From assembly GCF_000024865.1 (NCBI RefSeq), contig NC_013595.1:5456001-5520000 (forward strand): DNA of 64,000 nucleotides, in the 5' to 3' direction. The first letter of the stretch is position 1. Each line of letters starts with the position of its first letter. The stretch comes from Streptosporangium roseum DSM 43021. Its GTDB lineage: Bacteria; Actinomycetota; Actinomycetes; Streptosporangiales; Streptosporangiaceae. Positions 52,815-62,369 of this stretch are shown one piece after another. The position numbers and the translations under genes were made by a program. Below the pieces are notes generated by a model. The model was given only the letters and a program-made list of their open reading frames with translations. It ran no database searches and was not told the DNA's origin.

Positions 52815-54055
52815 AGTGCCTGCACCGTCCGGGTCTCGCGGGCGCGTTCGGCGCCCCAGACGACGAGGTGCCCGAGCAGGGCTTCGGCGGGGTCGGCGCC
52901 GAGCGGGGCCGGGTCTCCGGCGGCCACGGCGTCGATGAACGCCCTGATCAGGCCCGCGTCGCCACCGCCATGGCCATCGGCCAGCGATGCGCCGGCGTTC
53001 GTCCCGGTGTCGAGCGTTTCCTCGGCACCGGTCACGAAGTCGACGATCCTGATGTGGCGCCCGTCTCCCTCGGCGAAGCCGTACGTGCCGAAGACGCGGG
53101 TCTTGCGGTGCTCCAGCGGCGTGAACGCCGTCATCGTGAAGGACGCGGTCGCGCCCCCCGCGAATTCCAACGTGACGACCTGCTGATCCACCACGTCGTT
53201 GTCGCAGTCGTAGACGCAGCGGCCGTAGGGGCCGGTCTCCAGCGCGTGCGTGACGCCTGCCACGGTTGCGTCGGAGGTGACGGCGCCGAGCGGCCAGAAC
53301 TCCCGGTCCGGATCACCGAGGCAGCCCAGGTAGAGGCGTGGGGCCGAGTAGGGGCAGGTCGGCTCGACCGGGCAGCTCACGCAACGCGTGCTTGCGCCCT
53401 CCGGCCGATTCTCCGGCCGGAAGTGGGTCAGCGAGCCGAAGGACGACACGGCGACCGGCTTCTCGCCGACGAGGTGGAGCAGCCAGTCGATGTCGTGACA
53501 GGACTTGGTCAGCAGCATCGGCCCTGATTCGGCCGCATTGCGCCAGGCGCCCCGCACGAAGGAATGGGCCATGTGCCACCAGCCCACCGGCTCCAGGTGC
53601 TGGACGCTGGAGATCGAGCCCAGCCTGCCGCTGCCCAGGAGCTCCTTGAACGCCTTGGTGTAGGCGGTGTAGCGGAGCACGTGGCAGATCGCGAAGACGA
53701 CGCCGCTGCGCTCGACCGCCTCGACGATACGGCGGGCCTCCACTTCGGTGGGGGCCAGCGGTTTCTCCAGCAGGATGGCATAGCCCAGCTCGGCGAAGGC
53801 AACCGCCGGCTCGACGTGCAACCGGTCCTGGGTCGCGATGACCACGGCATCAGCCAGCTTCGGCACCGCGGCCAGGTCGGCCCATCCCGTGAAGCAGGCC
53901 TGCTCCGGCAGGTCGTGCTCGGCGGCCAGCGCGGCCCGCCTCGCCGGGTCCGGGTCGGCCACGGCCACGATCCGCGCCCGGCCGTCGGCAGCCGCCGCCC
54001 TGGCGTAGATCTGGCCGCGCGCTCCCGCCCCGACGACGGCTATGGTCACTGTCAT
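52811..54055 (-). CDS. Gfo/Idh/MocA-family oxidoreductase
   Basis: 414 residues from ATG 54055 (AAAGGGGGTC upstream). Rossmann start IAVVGAGARGQIYARAAAAD, the family's EKPLAPTEVEARRIVEAVE, and a C-terminal substrate domain with several Cys (RCVSCPVEPTCPYSAPRLYL), which may bind metal. NAD(P)-dependent oxidation of a sugar or a GH109-like hydrolysis are both possible. First gene of the five-gene sugar operon. Confidence 0.9.
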   Translation of the reverse strand: MTVTIAVVGAGARGQIYARAAAADGRARIVAVADPDPARRAALAAEHDLPEQACFTGWADLAAVPKLADAVVIATQDRLHVEPAVAFAELGYAILLEKPLAPTEVEARRIVEAVERSGVVFAICHVLRYTAYTKAFKELLGSGRLGSISSVQHLEPVGWWHMAHSFVRGAWRNAAESGPMLLTKSCHDIDWLLHLVGEKPVAVSSFGSLTHFRPENRPEGASTRCVSCPVEPTCPYSAPRLYLGCLGDPDREFWPLGAVTSDATVAGVTHALETGPYGRCVYDCDNDVVDQQVVTLEFAGGATASFTMTAFTPLEHRKTRVFGTYGFAEGDGRHIRIVDFVTGAEETLDTGTNAGASLADGHGGGDAGLIRAFIDAVAAGDPAPLGADPAEALLGHLVVWGAERARETRTVQAL

Positions 54056-54081
54056 TCACAGACCCCCTTTATTACAGGCTC

Positions 54082-54118
54082 CATAGATATTCATAGATAC
54101 GGTCTTGCCGTCAAGACC
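54082..54118. promoter_or_regulatory. Operator region between the sugar operon and the ROK repressor
   Basis: CATAGATA occurs as a direct repeat (54082-54089 and 54092-54099), and GGTCTTG-CCGT-CAAGACC (54101-54118) is a perfect dyad. The GACATAAT stretch (54149-54156) could be the -10 of the repressor gene. Confidence 0.6.
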
Positions 54119-54189
54119 TCCTGTGCCGGATGATCAAGCTGGACGAGGGCGACATAATTCAGAGACCGTTGATAGTGAGGAGCAAACCC

Positions 54190-55356
54190 GTGCAGGTCAG
54201 TGGTGGGGACCTTCAGTGGCTGCGTCAGCAGAACATTCTGAACAGTCTTCGCGCCCTGCGTGAGGCGTGCGCACCACTGACGCTCACCGAGCTGGTCACG
54301 CAGACCGGGCTGTCGCGAGCCTCCGTGGGCGACGTCGTCGCCGAGCTCCAGCAACGTGGCTGGATCGCCGAGGTCGAGCCCGCACCGGGCACTTTGGGCA
54401 GGCCCGCCAAGCGCTACCGTTTCCGCACCGACGCCGGGCATGTGCTGGGCATCGACGTGGGAGTCCACAAGGTCCTGGCCGTGGTCACCGACCTCGCGGG
54501 CCGGACCGTCTCCAGCGGCCGGGTCGCCGTCGACCGGCACACTGCCCGGCATGAGCGGCTGGAGGCCGCGTGGAGGGCCATCGACGCCGCGCTCGTCGCC
54601 TCCGGCCTGGCAGCCTCCGACCTGTGGGGCGCCACCGCGGGGAGCACCGGCGTCGTCAACCGGGAAGGGCTGGTCACCCGGGTCGACGACCTCCCCGACT
54701 GGCCCGGAGTCGACCTCGCCGGCCATCTCGGGCAGCGGCTGCCCTGCCCGATCACCATCGAGAACGACAGCAAGCTCGCCGCCCTCGCCGAGCAGCGGCT
54801 CGGCGTCGCGGCAGGCGTTCGAGACCTCGTCTACCTGCACGTCGGCCGCCGACCCGGCGCTGCGATCATCCTCAACGGCCAGCTTCACCACGGGTTCAGC
54901 GGGGCCACCGGCGAGGTCGGCCTCATGGAGATCACCGGATGGCGCACCATGGCCGGCCGCCTGGAGAGCTGTCCCGCGGCCGCAGGCGCATCGCCCCAGG
55001 AGGCCGCGCGATTCGTCTTCGACGCGGCCCGCGCCGGAGACCCCGAAGCCCGCGCTGCCGTCGATGTCTACGCTCGCCACCTCGCCCTCGGCACCGCCGC
55101 CATGGTGCTGACGCTGGATCCTGAGCTGGTCGTCCTGGGCGGTGGCTTCTCCCGCTCGGCCGACGTCCTGCTTCCCGCTCTCAACCGGGCCCTCGAACCC
55201 CACTGCCTGCGCCTTCCCGACATCCGCCCCTCGACGCTCGGCGAGGAATGCGTCGCCTTGGGCGGAGCCTGCCTGGCGCTGGACCATGTGGACGAGTGGC
55301 TCTTCTCGCTGGAAGGGACCAGCTCCAGCCCCGCCGCCCCTCGGCGTCTCCCCTGA
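54190..55356 (+). CDS. ROK-family transcriptional repressor (NagC/XylR type)
   Basis: 388 residues from GTG 54190 (AGGAG 7 nt upstream), preferred to ATG 54130. Winged HTH QNILNSLRALREACAPLTLTELVTQTGLSRASVGDVVAELQQRGWI, then an ASKHA sugar-kinase-like fold (GIDVGVHKVLAVVTDLAG, ITIENDSKLAALAEQRLG, ELVVLGGGFSRS). The zinc loop of ROK kinases is not intact. It should sense an imported sugar and control the divergent transporter/GH20 operon. Confidence 0.93.
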   Translation: MQVSGGDLQWLRQQNILNSLRALREACAPLTLTELVTQTGLSRASVGDVVAELQQRGWIAEVEPAPGTLGRPAKRYRFRTDAGHVLGIDVGVHKVLAVVTDLAGRTVSSGRVAVDRHTARHERLEAAWRAIDAALVASGLAASDLWGATAGSTGVVNREGLVTRVDDLPDWPGVDLAGHLGQRLPCPITIENDSKLAALAEQRLGVAAGVRDLVYLHVGRRPGAAIILNGQLHHGFSGATGEVGLMEITGWRTMAGRLESCPAAAGASPQEAARFVFDAARAGDPEARAAVDVYARHLALGTAAMVLTLDPELVVLGGGFSRSADVLLPALNRALEPHCLRLPDIRPSTLGEECVALGGACLALDHVDEWLFSLEGTSSSPAAPRRLP

Positions 55357-55371
55357 CGCCTCAGCTCTCGA

Positions 55372-55411
55372 AGGGTCGGCCGAGCAGGATTCACCTTGCT
55401 CGGCCGACCCT
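55372..55411. terminator. Bidirectional terminator
   Basis: AGGGTCGGCCGAGCA (55372-55386) and TGCTCGGCCGACCCT (55397-55411) form a perfect 15-bp stem with a 10-nt loop between converging genes. Confidence 0.85.
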
Positions 55412-55416
55412 CGTTG

Positions 55417-57210
55417 TCAGGCTTTCTCGTAGGGGATGATCTCTGCGAGGGCGGAGGCGCCGCCGATGCCGTAGTCGGAGCGCAGCCTGATGTATCGGGC
55501 CGAGATGCCCTGGAGGCTGACGTCGTTGGGCGCGGTCATGCGGGGCCACTCGACGGCCGTGACGTCCCTGAACGTAATGCCGTCGTCGCTGACCTGCACC
55601 ATCCCCTTGAGGATGGTGCCGTTCATGTTCGTGCGCAGCTTGGGCTGGAACCGTACGGCCGACAGTTCCCTGACCCGGCCGAGGTCGACGGTGATGGTGT
55701 GCGGCTGCGGCGGGACCACGGGGTAGTCGGAGTGGAAGTCGGTGGTGAGCTTGCCGTCGATGGCGTTGCGCGGGTCGCCGACGCCGGGCTTGAAGGTGCT
55801 GGCGGCGGCTTTGAGCTCGGCGGGCGGGATACGGCGCCCGACGGGCTCCGTCGGCCAGATGTGGCGTCCCTTACCGGGCTCTTCGGTCACGGGTTCCCGG
55901 TCGGGCCCGGTGCCCTTGCCGCGGACCAGGATGTCGGTGATGACGGAGCCGTGGTCGGAGTAGAAGGGGTACTGCGGGTCGAGCGGAGTCTGCTGGTGGC
56001 GGGGCAGGCGCCGGATGTCGGCACGGGAGCCCAGGATGCGGACGTCCTTGCCGCGGGCGAAGACGTAGTCGATGCGGCCGGGGATGGCGCCCATGCCGTG
56101 GAAGGGGCTCCATGTGCGGCCGGGGTACATGCCGGCGTCGGCGTTGGCGTAGCGGAAGGTGTCCATGAAGCCGGCGTCGGTGTAAAGCTTGGTGTACGGC
56201 CAGGGCAGGACCACGCCGCCGTGGCCGGGGGCATCGGCGAACTGCTCGCTCCAGTCCAGGTGCGACTGCGCGTTGAGGTCGCCGCCCATGAGCACCGGCG
56301 CGTCGTCGTCGCCGATGAAGGACGGGATCGCCTTCTCGAGGATGGCCTTGCCCATGGCGACCCGGCGGAGGTTGTCGCCCTCCAGGATCTGTTCGTCGGT
56401 CTTGGTGCGCGGGAGGCCGTGGGTGTTCTGCACCGCCGCGTCGTGGGTGTCGCCGTAGGCCCAGCCGTCGTGCCAGGTCCAAAGGCTGAAGGCGTGGACG
56501 TGCTTGCCGTTGGGCAGGCCCAGCCGGGCGCCGCCGATGTTGAAGGAGTCGATGTCGGCGTCGGCATAGCGCGGATACACCTTCTCGACCTTGAGCTTGG
56601 TGTACAGCCACAGGTTGTCGCCGTTGTGGCTGTAGTCCTCGGGCGTGGTGAGCTGCACGCCCGTGAAACGGTCGCCCTCGGCCCGCCCGGCGTTGAGCCC
56701 GTCAAGGATCTTCTGACCGGACCCGTACCCCTCGACCACGAAGAGGATGTCGGGGTTGACCTCGTTCATGTAGTCGATCATCTGGGTGAGGTTCTCGCCG
56801 GTGGTCTCCTTGCGGTCGAACGTGCCGCCGACGAAGAGGTTCCACGCCATCAGCCGGAGCGGTGTGCCCACGTGCTTCTCCGGCAACGAGGTCACGGAGA
56901 CGTCGACCGTCACGTCCTTGTCGGGGAGCACGAACGGGCGGCTGCGTACCTGCCCTTCACGGCTGTAGAGGGTGTCTCGCGCCCATACCTGGTCGCCTCT
57001 CCTGACCGTGGTGACGAACTCTTCGACGCGGTGGGGTCGTGGTTTGCCGGTGGCGACCACAGTGCAGGTGCTGCCCTTGCCGTCGCCGTCGCAGTCCAGC
57101 CTGTAGCTCGGTTTGGCGCCGCGGTCGGCGGCGGCTGCGGTGGTGTTCGTGGCGGCGAGCAGTCCGGCCAGGGCCACGGCGACCGCGAGGGGAGGGGTCA
57201 AGAGGCGCAT
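55417..57210 (-). CDS. Secreted endonuclease/exonuclease/phosphatase-fold enzyme with F5/8-type C domain
   Basis: 597 residues from ATG 57210 (AAAGGA 6 nt upstream). Signal peptide (LAVAVALAGLLAATNTTAAA), then an EEP domain: RLMAWNLFVGG, DILFVVEGYG (catalytic Glu), VLMGGDLNAQSHLDW (Asp-Asn), and YPFYSDHGSVITDIL (Asp-His). A C-terminal discoidin-like sugar-binding domain follows (TFHSDYPVVPPQPHTITVDL…VRFQPKLRTNMNG). Probably an extracellular phosphodiesterase acting on glycolipid, teichoic acid or DNA; the exact substrate is open. Confidence 0.9.
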   Translation of the reverse strand: MRLLTPPLAVAVALAGLLAATNTTAAAADRGAKPSYRLDCDGDGKGSTCTVVATGKPRPHRVEEFVTTVRRGDQVWARDTLYSREGQVRSRPFVLPDKDVTVDVSVTSLPEKHVGTPLRLMAWNLFVGGTFDRKETTGENLTQMIDYMNEVNPDILFVVEGYGSGQKILDGLNAGRAEGDRFTGVQLTTPEDYSHNGDNLWLYTKLKVEKVYPRYADADIDSFNIGGARLGLPNGKHVHAFSLWTWHDGWAYGDTHDAAVQNTHGLPRTKTDEQILEGDNLRRVAMGKAILEKAIPSFIGDDDAPVLMGGDLNAQSHLDWSEQFADAPGHGGVVLPWPYTKLYTDAGFMDTFRYANADAGMYPGRTWSPFHGMGAIPGRIDYVFARGKDVRILGSRADIRRLPRHQQTPLDPQYPFYSDHGSVITDILVRGKGTGPDREPVTEEPGKGRHIWPTEPVGRRIPPAELKAAASTFKPGVGDPRNAIDGKLTTDFHSDYPVVPPQPHTITVDLGRVRELSAVRFQPKLRTNMNGTILKGMVQVSDDGITFRDVTAVEWPRMTAPNDVSLQGISARYIRLRSDYGIGGASALAEIIPYEKA

Positions 57211-57216
57211 GGGCAT

Positions 57217-58221
57217 TCCTTTGAGCGAGATTTCCGGGGGGATCGAGAGGTCGGTCTCAACGGCGGCGTGCGAGGAGTGCTGTCAGGTGAGGCGCCGCGG
57301 CGGTGCGGGGTGCGGGGTGCGAGTCAGGACCAGGGCAGCAGTGCCGAGTGCGCACTGGTGGACGGCACATGGTTGCTCATTATTGACAAACTCCAGAGGA
57401 AGTTGTTCCAAGTGCAGGCTCTCCTATCGGGATCATTCCGACATCAGTGTCGCGCCGCAAGGTCTTCATGGTGAATATTTATAGAGCCTGCAATAAAAGG
57501 TTGGGGTTCACAGCCGTCGGCGGCCCGGGCTCGCTGATCCTTTTGAACCGCGAACCAATCGGGATCTCCGAGCTGCCCGGTCGGCCCAGCCGGCGACGGT
57601 CAGCCTCGCAGGCATTGTTGATCTCGGGCCGCGCAGTGGCTGCTTCGGCGAACCTTGCCACGGGCTTCTCCGGCGAGCTCGGCAAACCAAGATCACTGCG
57701 ACGCATGACGGGCAGAAGGCCGTCGCGGCCACAGCCGCGACCAGCGGCAGGCGAATTCCGGCCCTCGGCTCCGGCGGCCTGGACGTTCTGCTTCCGGCCC
57801 ACTGCGTCGGCCTACCGGCCGCGCCCACTGCTTGGACGTCAGGCCCAGATCACAGGCTCCGGAGGGCCGGCCACACCCGCCCGGAACCCGTCAGCCGTCC
57901 GTCCTGGCCAGCCAATCCCGCTCGACATCGGAGCCCGAGTGACCGGGACGCTGGTGGTGCCGTGGTCAGGTGGCGAGGGCGGCCGCCCATCGGGCCGGGT
58001 CCAGCCGGCACCGAGGCCGAGATGAAGGTGGAAGTAAAGGTGGAGGTGGCCGGCCCGAGGTCGTCACCTTGCGCTGACGACACCTTGACAGTGAGCCCTG
58101 AACTATCGATGATCGATGAGCTATACCGGTTTATCTCCAGTACCCGCCTAAATCTTCGTCACATGGTGAGCTGGACTTAACCGCTATAGCAGACCGCCCC
58201 CCTGCGACGAGGAGTCGATCG
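57217..58221. other. One-kilobase gap without a supportable gene
   Basis: Short frames only, none with a family signature. The last 40 bp hold TATAGC (58185-58190), a possible -10 for the EndoH gene. An AT-richer patch lies at 57470-57490. Confidence 0.5.
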
Positions 58222-59124
58222 ATGAGTGCACCGCTGATGCGGAGAAGGACCCTGCTGGCTGCCGTGGCGGCGACCGCCGCCGGTGTTGCGTTGCCCACCG
58301 CGGCACACGCCAAGCGCCGCCCACGCGTGAAGACCGGACCGATCTCGGTCGTCTACGTCGAGGTCAACAGCGAGAGCATGACGAACGTTGCGAAGTACAC
58401 GCTCGCCGAGGGCGGTGCGCAGGTATTCGACATCGCGGTCATCTTTGCGGCCAACATCAACTACAACGGCACGGACGCCTACCTGCACTTCAACGAGAAC
58501 GTGCAGAACGTGCTCGACAACGTGGCGACCCAGGTCCGCCCGCTGCAGCAGAAGGGCATCAAGGTCCTGTTGTCCGTCCTCGGCAACCACCAGGGCGCCG
58601 GCTTCGCGAACTTCCCGTCTCAGCAGGCCGCTGACGCGTTCGCCCAGGAGCTGGCCGACGCGGTGACGACGTACGGCCTCGACGGCATCGACTTCGACGA
58701 CGAGTACGCCGGGTACGGCAACAACGGCACCGGTCAGCCGAACGACTTCTCATTCGTCTACCTGGTCTCGGCTCTGCGCCAGAAGCTGCCGAACAAGCTC
58801 ATCACGCTGTACGACATCGGCCCGGCCTCGGGCAGCCTGACCTACAACGGAGTGAGCATCGCCAACACCTTCGACTACGCCTGGAACCCGTACTACGGCA
58901 CCTGGTCCGTGCCGAGCGGCCCGAGCTCCAAGTCCCGCCTCTCCCCGGCCGCCGTGTCGTTCACCGCGACCGGTTCGTCCACCGCCGCGAGGCTCGCCCA
59001 GCGCACGGTCAACGAGAGGTACGGCGTATTCCTCACCTACAACCTCACCGCGGCGAACACGGCCTCCTACATCTCGGCGTTCACCAACAAGCTCTACGGC
59101 AGCTCTGCCCTCTACAACCCCTAG
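58222..59124 (+). CDS. Secreted endo-beta-N-acetylglucosaminidase H (EndoH-like, GH18)
   Basis: 300 residues from ATG 58222 (GAGGAG upstream). Signal peptide with RRR and ending AAHA. The mature part follows Streptomyces EndoH closely (VVYVEVNSESMTNVAKYTLA, FAANINYNGTDAYLHFNENV, LLSVLGNHQGAGFANFPSQQ), with the GH18 catalytic motif DGIDFDDEYAGYG. It cleaves the chitobiose core of high-mannose N-glycans outside the cell, leaving GlcNAc on the protein. The ABC/GH20 operon and GH38/ManA genes can process the released sugar. Confidence 0.95.
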   Translation: MSAPLMRRRTLLAAVAATAAGVALPTAAHAKRRPRVKTGPISVVYVEVNSESMTNVAKYTLAEGGAQVFDIAVIFAANINYNGTDAYLHFNENVQNVLDNVATQVRPLQQKGIKVLLSVLGNHQGAGFANFPSQQAADAFAQELADAVTTYGLDGIDFDDEYAGYGNNGTGQPNDFSFVYLVSALRQKLPNKLITLYDIGPASGSLTYNGVSIANTFDYAWNPYYGTWSVPSGPSSKSRLSPAAVSFTATGSSTAARLAQRTVNERYGVFLTYNLTAANTASYISAFTNKLYGSSALYNP

Positions 59125-59242
59125 ACCCAACGCCGTTCAGTTAGGCGTGGGGGCTGTTGGTCAAGTCCTGTGAACAAGGCAGCGGAGCTGCTGTAGAAGA
59201 GGTCTGTCACTCCAAGACATCCTCACCACAGGAGCTCCGCCG

Positions 59243-59438
59243 CTGGAACAGACTGCCCTAACCAAGACGGTGCAGGTAGCGGCTGGGGCGTTCGCGCCGG
59301 GGCATATCGGGGAGCTGACCCGGATCGTTCCGTTCGAGATGGTCGATGAGGTGCTGGCGGAGACCGGGGCGGTGCAGCGCAGGGTCCGACTGGTAGACGC
59401 GCCGTTCCAGACTGACCTGGCGGAGCGGTCCAACCTCC
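59243..59438 (+). pseudogene. IS4-type transposase N-terminal remnant
   Basis: The frame LEQTALTKTVQVAAGAFAPG, HIGELTRIVPFEMVDEVLAE, TGAVQRRVR matches the start of IS4-family transposases of actinomycetes (…FAPGHLGELT.IVPFE.VD..L…). It breaks off at the end of manA. Upstream, 59150-59240 may hold the IS terminus. Confidence 0.6.
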
Positions 59439-59440
59439 GG

Positions 59441-60631
59441 TCAGGGGGGCGGGGCGGGGGTGGACTGGTAGAGGTCGCCGCGGCCGGTGAGGGGGAGGGT
59501 GGGAACGCCGGCGGGAACGAAGGCGGCGGTGCCGGCGGTGAGGGTCAGGGCGTTCTCACCCCGGCCGGCGGTGATGGCGCCGGACACGCAGAGGAGGATG
59601 CGGGGGCCGTCCGAGACCAGCTCGGCGCGCGGGGTCTCGAGGGTCAGGGTCGCGCGGGTCAGCTCGAACTCGCGGACCGGGGGCGACCAGCGGACGACGC
59701 CGGGGGCGACCGGCTCCGGGGACATGACCGGCGTCTGCAGGGGTTCGAAGCGGACGACCCGGAGAAGTTCGGGGACGTCCACGCGCTTGGGGGTGAGGCC
59801 GCCGCGCAGCACGTTGTCGCCGGATGCCATCACCTCGACCCCCACGCCGCGCAGGTACGCATGCGGGTTCCCGGCGGGCATCCAGATGGCCTGGCCGGGC
59901 GCGAGCCGTATGTGATTGAGCAGGAGGGAGACGATCACGCCCGCGTCGCCGGGGTAGTGGGCGGCCAGGCGGGCGGCGACCTCGTAGGCCGGGTCCACGT
60001 CGCCGAGCTTGGCGCACGCGGCCGCGACCTCGGCGACCAGGGCGGTGCGGGCCGCCGGGGAGAGGGTCAGGGCCGCGGTGAACGCCTCGCGCAGGCCCTC
60101 GGGGCCGCGCAGGAGGGCGGCGATGGGCCGCAGCACGGGGACGTCGATCCGGTCGAGCAGGTCCGCCGCCGCCTCGGGGGCGCGGAAGCCGCACAGCGCC
60201 TCGAAGTCCCCCGTGGCCACGAGCAGCTCGGGCTTGTGGTGGGGGTCTCGGTAGTTGCGCAGCTCCGGGGGCAGCCCCGCCGCCTCCTCGGCCGCGAAGG
60301 CCGCGCGCGCGTGCTCCGCGTCCGGGTGGGCCTGCAGCGACAGCGGCTCCTCGGCCGCCAGCAGCTTCATCAGGTACGGCAGGCGCGGCCCGAACTCGGC
60401 GGCGACGGCGGGCCCCAGGACCCCCCGGGGATCGGTGGCGACGATCTCGTCCAGTGGCCGGCCGCCGATCCGGGACGGGGCGCCGGGGTGTGTGCCCAGC
60501 CACAGCTCGGCCTCGGGTTCCGGGCTCGGCACGGAGCGGCCCTGGACTCCGGCGATCGCGCTGCGGGATCCCCAGGCGTACGTGCGCACGGTCCCGTCGA
60601 GCCGGTACGCTCCGGGCGGCAGGGCGCTCAC
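59441..60631 (-). CDS. manA: Mannose-6-phosphate isomerase, class I
   Basis: 396 residues from GTG 60631, overlapping the kinase stop (GTGA). ManA signatures: YRLDGTVRTYAWGSRSAIAG, AELWLGTHPGAPS, LPYLMKLLAAEEPLSLQAHPD (QxH zinc ligands), NYRDPHHKPELLVATGDFEALCGF (Glu), and IWMPAGNPHAYLRGVGVEVMASGDNVLRGGLTPK. Converts mannose-6-P to fructose-6-P for glycolysis, or the reverse for glycan synthesis. Confidence 0.96.
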   Translation of the reverse strand: MSALPPGAYRLDGTVRTYAWGSRSAIAGVQGRSVPSPEPEAELWLGTHPGAPSRIGGRPLDEIVATDPRGVLGPAVAAEFGPRLPYLMKLLAAEEPLSLQAHPDAEHARAAFAAEEAAGLPPELRNYRDPHHKPELLVATGDFEALCGFRAPEAAADLLDRIDVPVLRPIAALLRGPEGLREAFTAALTLSPAARTALVAEVAAACAKLGDVDPAYEVAARLAAHYPGDAGVIVSLLLNHIRLAPGQAIWMPAGNPHAYLRGVGVEVMASGDNVLRGGLTPKRVDVPELLRVVRFEPLQTPVMSPEPVAPGVVRWSPPVREFELTRATLTLETPRAELVSDGPRILLCVSGAITAGRGENALTLTAGTAAFVPAGVPTLPLTGRGDLYQSTPAPPP

Positions 60632-61569
60632 GTCACCGCTCCCGCCGCCGGGACGGGCCGCCGGGTCAGCGCGGCGGCCCCGACCAGCCCGGCGTCGCCG
60701 CCGAGCGCGGACGGGCGGAGCCGTACGCGCCGCAGGAAGTCCAGCCCGGCCAGGCGCTCTAACCAGGTGCGCAGCGGGACGAACAGCGCGTCCCCGGACC
60801 GGGCGACGCCACCCCCGACCACGACGAGGTCGAGGTCCACGACGGCCGCGGTGGACAGCAGCGCCCCGGCCAGGGCGCGGGCGGCGCGGTCGAACGCGGC
60901 GGTGGCGACCGTCTGGCCCTCGCGGGCGTCGGCGGCCAGCACGACGGCGTCGGCCTCCGGCTCCCCGGCCCGCCACCCCTGGCCGCGCGCCCAGCGCACC
61001 ATGCCCGGCCCGGAGGCGTACGTCTCGACACAGCCGCGCGAGCCGCACACGCACGGCTCGCCCTCGGGATCGACGATCATGTGGCCGACGTGCCCGGAGT
61101 TCCCGGAGGGCCCGAACCGGGGCGCGCCGTCCAGCACCAGGCCGCCGCCGACGCCCGTGGAGACGACCACGCCGAGCAGCGCGCGCGACCCGGCGCCGGC
61201 GCCGGCGAAGTGCTCGCCGAGCGCGAAGCAGTGCCCGTCCCCGGCCAGCACCACGGGCCGGCCGAGTGACTCGGCGAGCCGGTCCACGAGCGCGAACGCG
61301 CGCCAGGCGGGGATGTTGACCGGGCTCACGGTGCCGGCGCGCGGGTCCAGCGGACCGGCCGAGCCGACGCCGAGCGGTGCGTTCCGCGCGATGTCACCGG
61401 CGGTGGCCACGACGCGCGCGGCGAGCCGCTCCACTGTCCGGAACATCTCCTCGGGGTCGTCGGTACGCGGCGTGGGATGGGTCCAGCGGTGCGAGACGAC
61501 GCCGCGGGGATCGACGAGCGCGGCGGCGATCTTGGTGCCGCCGATGTCGACGGCCAAGGCATGGGTCAC
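60628..61569 (-). CDS. ROK-family sugar kinase (glucokinase/mannokinase type)
   Basis: 313 residues from GTG 61569 (GGAG upstream). ATP loop ALAVDIGGTKIAAALVDPRG, catalytic Asp in VLAGDGHCFALGEHFAGAG (unusual: ND is replaced by GD), ROK motif GHMIVDPEGEPCVCGSRGCVET with the CxCGxxGC zinc site, and VVVGGGVARSGD. Phosphorylates a hexose for the isomerase that follows; mannose is likely from context. Confidence 0.93.
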   Translation of the reverse strand: MTHALAVDIGGTKIAAALVDPRGVVSHRWTHPTPRTDDPEEMFRTVERLAARVVATAGDIARNAPLGVGSAGPLDPRAGTVSPVNIPAWRAFALVDRLAESLGRPVVLAGDGHCFALGEHFAGAGAGSRALLGVVVSTGVGGGLVLDGAPRFGPSGNSGHVGHMIVDPEGEPCVCGSRGCVETYASGPGMVRWARGQGWRAGEPEADAVVLAADAREGQTVATAAFDRAARALAGALLSTAAVVDLDLVVVGGGVARSGDALFVPLRTWLERLAGLDFLRRVRLRPSALGGDAGLVGAAALTRRPVPAAGAVT

Positions 61570-61580
61570 GGGGGGCTCCG

Positions 61581-62369
61581 TCAGTGGCGGTGGTGGTTGT
61601 CGGGCTGCGCGGGGTCGCCGGGGTGCTCCAGCCCCGGCACCAGCCGCAGCCGGTGAGCGCGCGAGTGGTCGAGCCACCGCACGAACGCCAGCCGGCGCGC
61701 GGCGTCGAGGAGGCCGTCCGTGGGGCCGGGCGGGTCCGGCTCCGGCTCGCGGCGGGCGAGGAGGGTGGCGGTCCAGGGGCCGGCCGTCACGGTCTGGTCC
61801 AGTACGGCGGAGCTCAGCGCCTCGGCCAGGTCGGCGGGCAGTGAACCCGGCTCGGCGTCGAACTCGCCGTCCGGCGTGCGCAGCCGCCAGACCGGCCCGG
61901 TGGGCGGCCGCGTGGTGGACTCCCGGTAGGCGGCCGCCTCCGCCGGGGTGACGGCGACATCGGCGGTGACGGCCTCGTACACGGCGCGGACGGCCGCGCT
62001 GCCTTCGTACGCCGCCGCGGCGATGGAGCCCAGCTCGACGGCGGCCCGCTGGTCGAGCCGGACCGGTGGGCCGCCCCCGGGGGCGAGCCCGCGCGCGGCG
62101 GCTTCGGCGGCGCACAGCTCCTCGGTCAGCACGACCTGGGCCACCCATCGCGTGAGCTGCCGGTCTTCGGCCGTGCCCGGCGCGGGGAGCGCCGTGGACC
62201 GGGGCCCGGCTCGCAGGGCGCCGAGCCGCCGGTCCAGTTCGGCACGCGGGAGGGGGGTGCCGTCGAGCCAGCCGAGCACCGGACCCACGCCGGGCACGAC
62301 CGACTCCCCGGTGACGGGCGCGTGCCCGGGGACCGGGTGCTCGTGCCCGTGGTGGTGGCCGCCCGTCAT
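61581..62369 (-). CDS. Uncharacterised protein with His-rich ends
   Basis: 262 residues from ATG 62369, overlapping the mannosidase stop by 4 bp. N-terminus MTGGHHHGHEHPVPGHAP and C-terminus QPDNHHRH could bind metal; the body is helical (LDRRLGALRAGPRSTALPAP, RWVAQVVLTEELCAAEAAAR) and looks like a SurA/parvulin-type chaperone N-domain, but this is weak. No signal peptide or membrane helix. Its tight coupling to GH38 and the sugar kinase suggests a role in glycan use. Confidence 0.75.
   Translation of the reverse strand: MTGGHHHGHEHPVPGHAPVTGESVVPGVGPVLGWLDGTPLPRAELDRRLGALRAGPRSTALPAPGTAEDRQLTRWVAQVVLTEELCAAEAAARGLAPGGGPPVRLDQRAAVELGSIAAAAYEGSAAVRAVYEAVTADVAVTPAEAAAYRESTTRPPTGPVWRLRTPDGEFDAEPGSLPADLAEALSSAVLDQTVTAGPWTATLLARREPEPDPPGPTDGLLDAARRLAFVRWLDHSRAHRLRLVPGLEHPGDPAQPDNHHRH

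Noticed and set aside
54130..54189. Longer start for the ROK repressor at 54130
   Set aside because: No ribosome site there, while GTG 54190 has AGGAG at good spacing and a likely -10 box lies between them.
55396..57474. Forward ORF of 692 codons
   Set aside because: Shadow of the secreted phosphodiesterase gene on the other strand, which has signal peptide and catalytic motifs.
59270..61951. Forward ORF of 893 codons over manA and the sugar kinase
   Set aside because: Antisense to two clearly recognised genes; only its first 60 codons (IS4 remnant) carry meaning.
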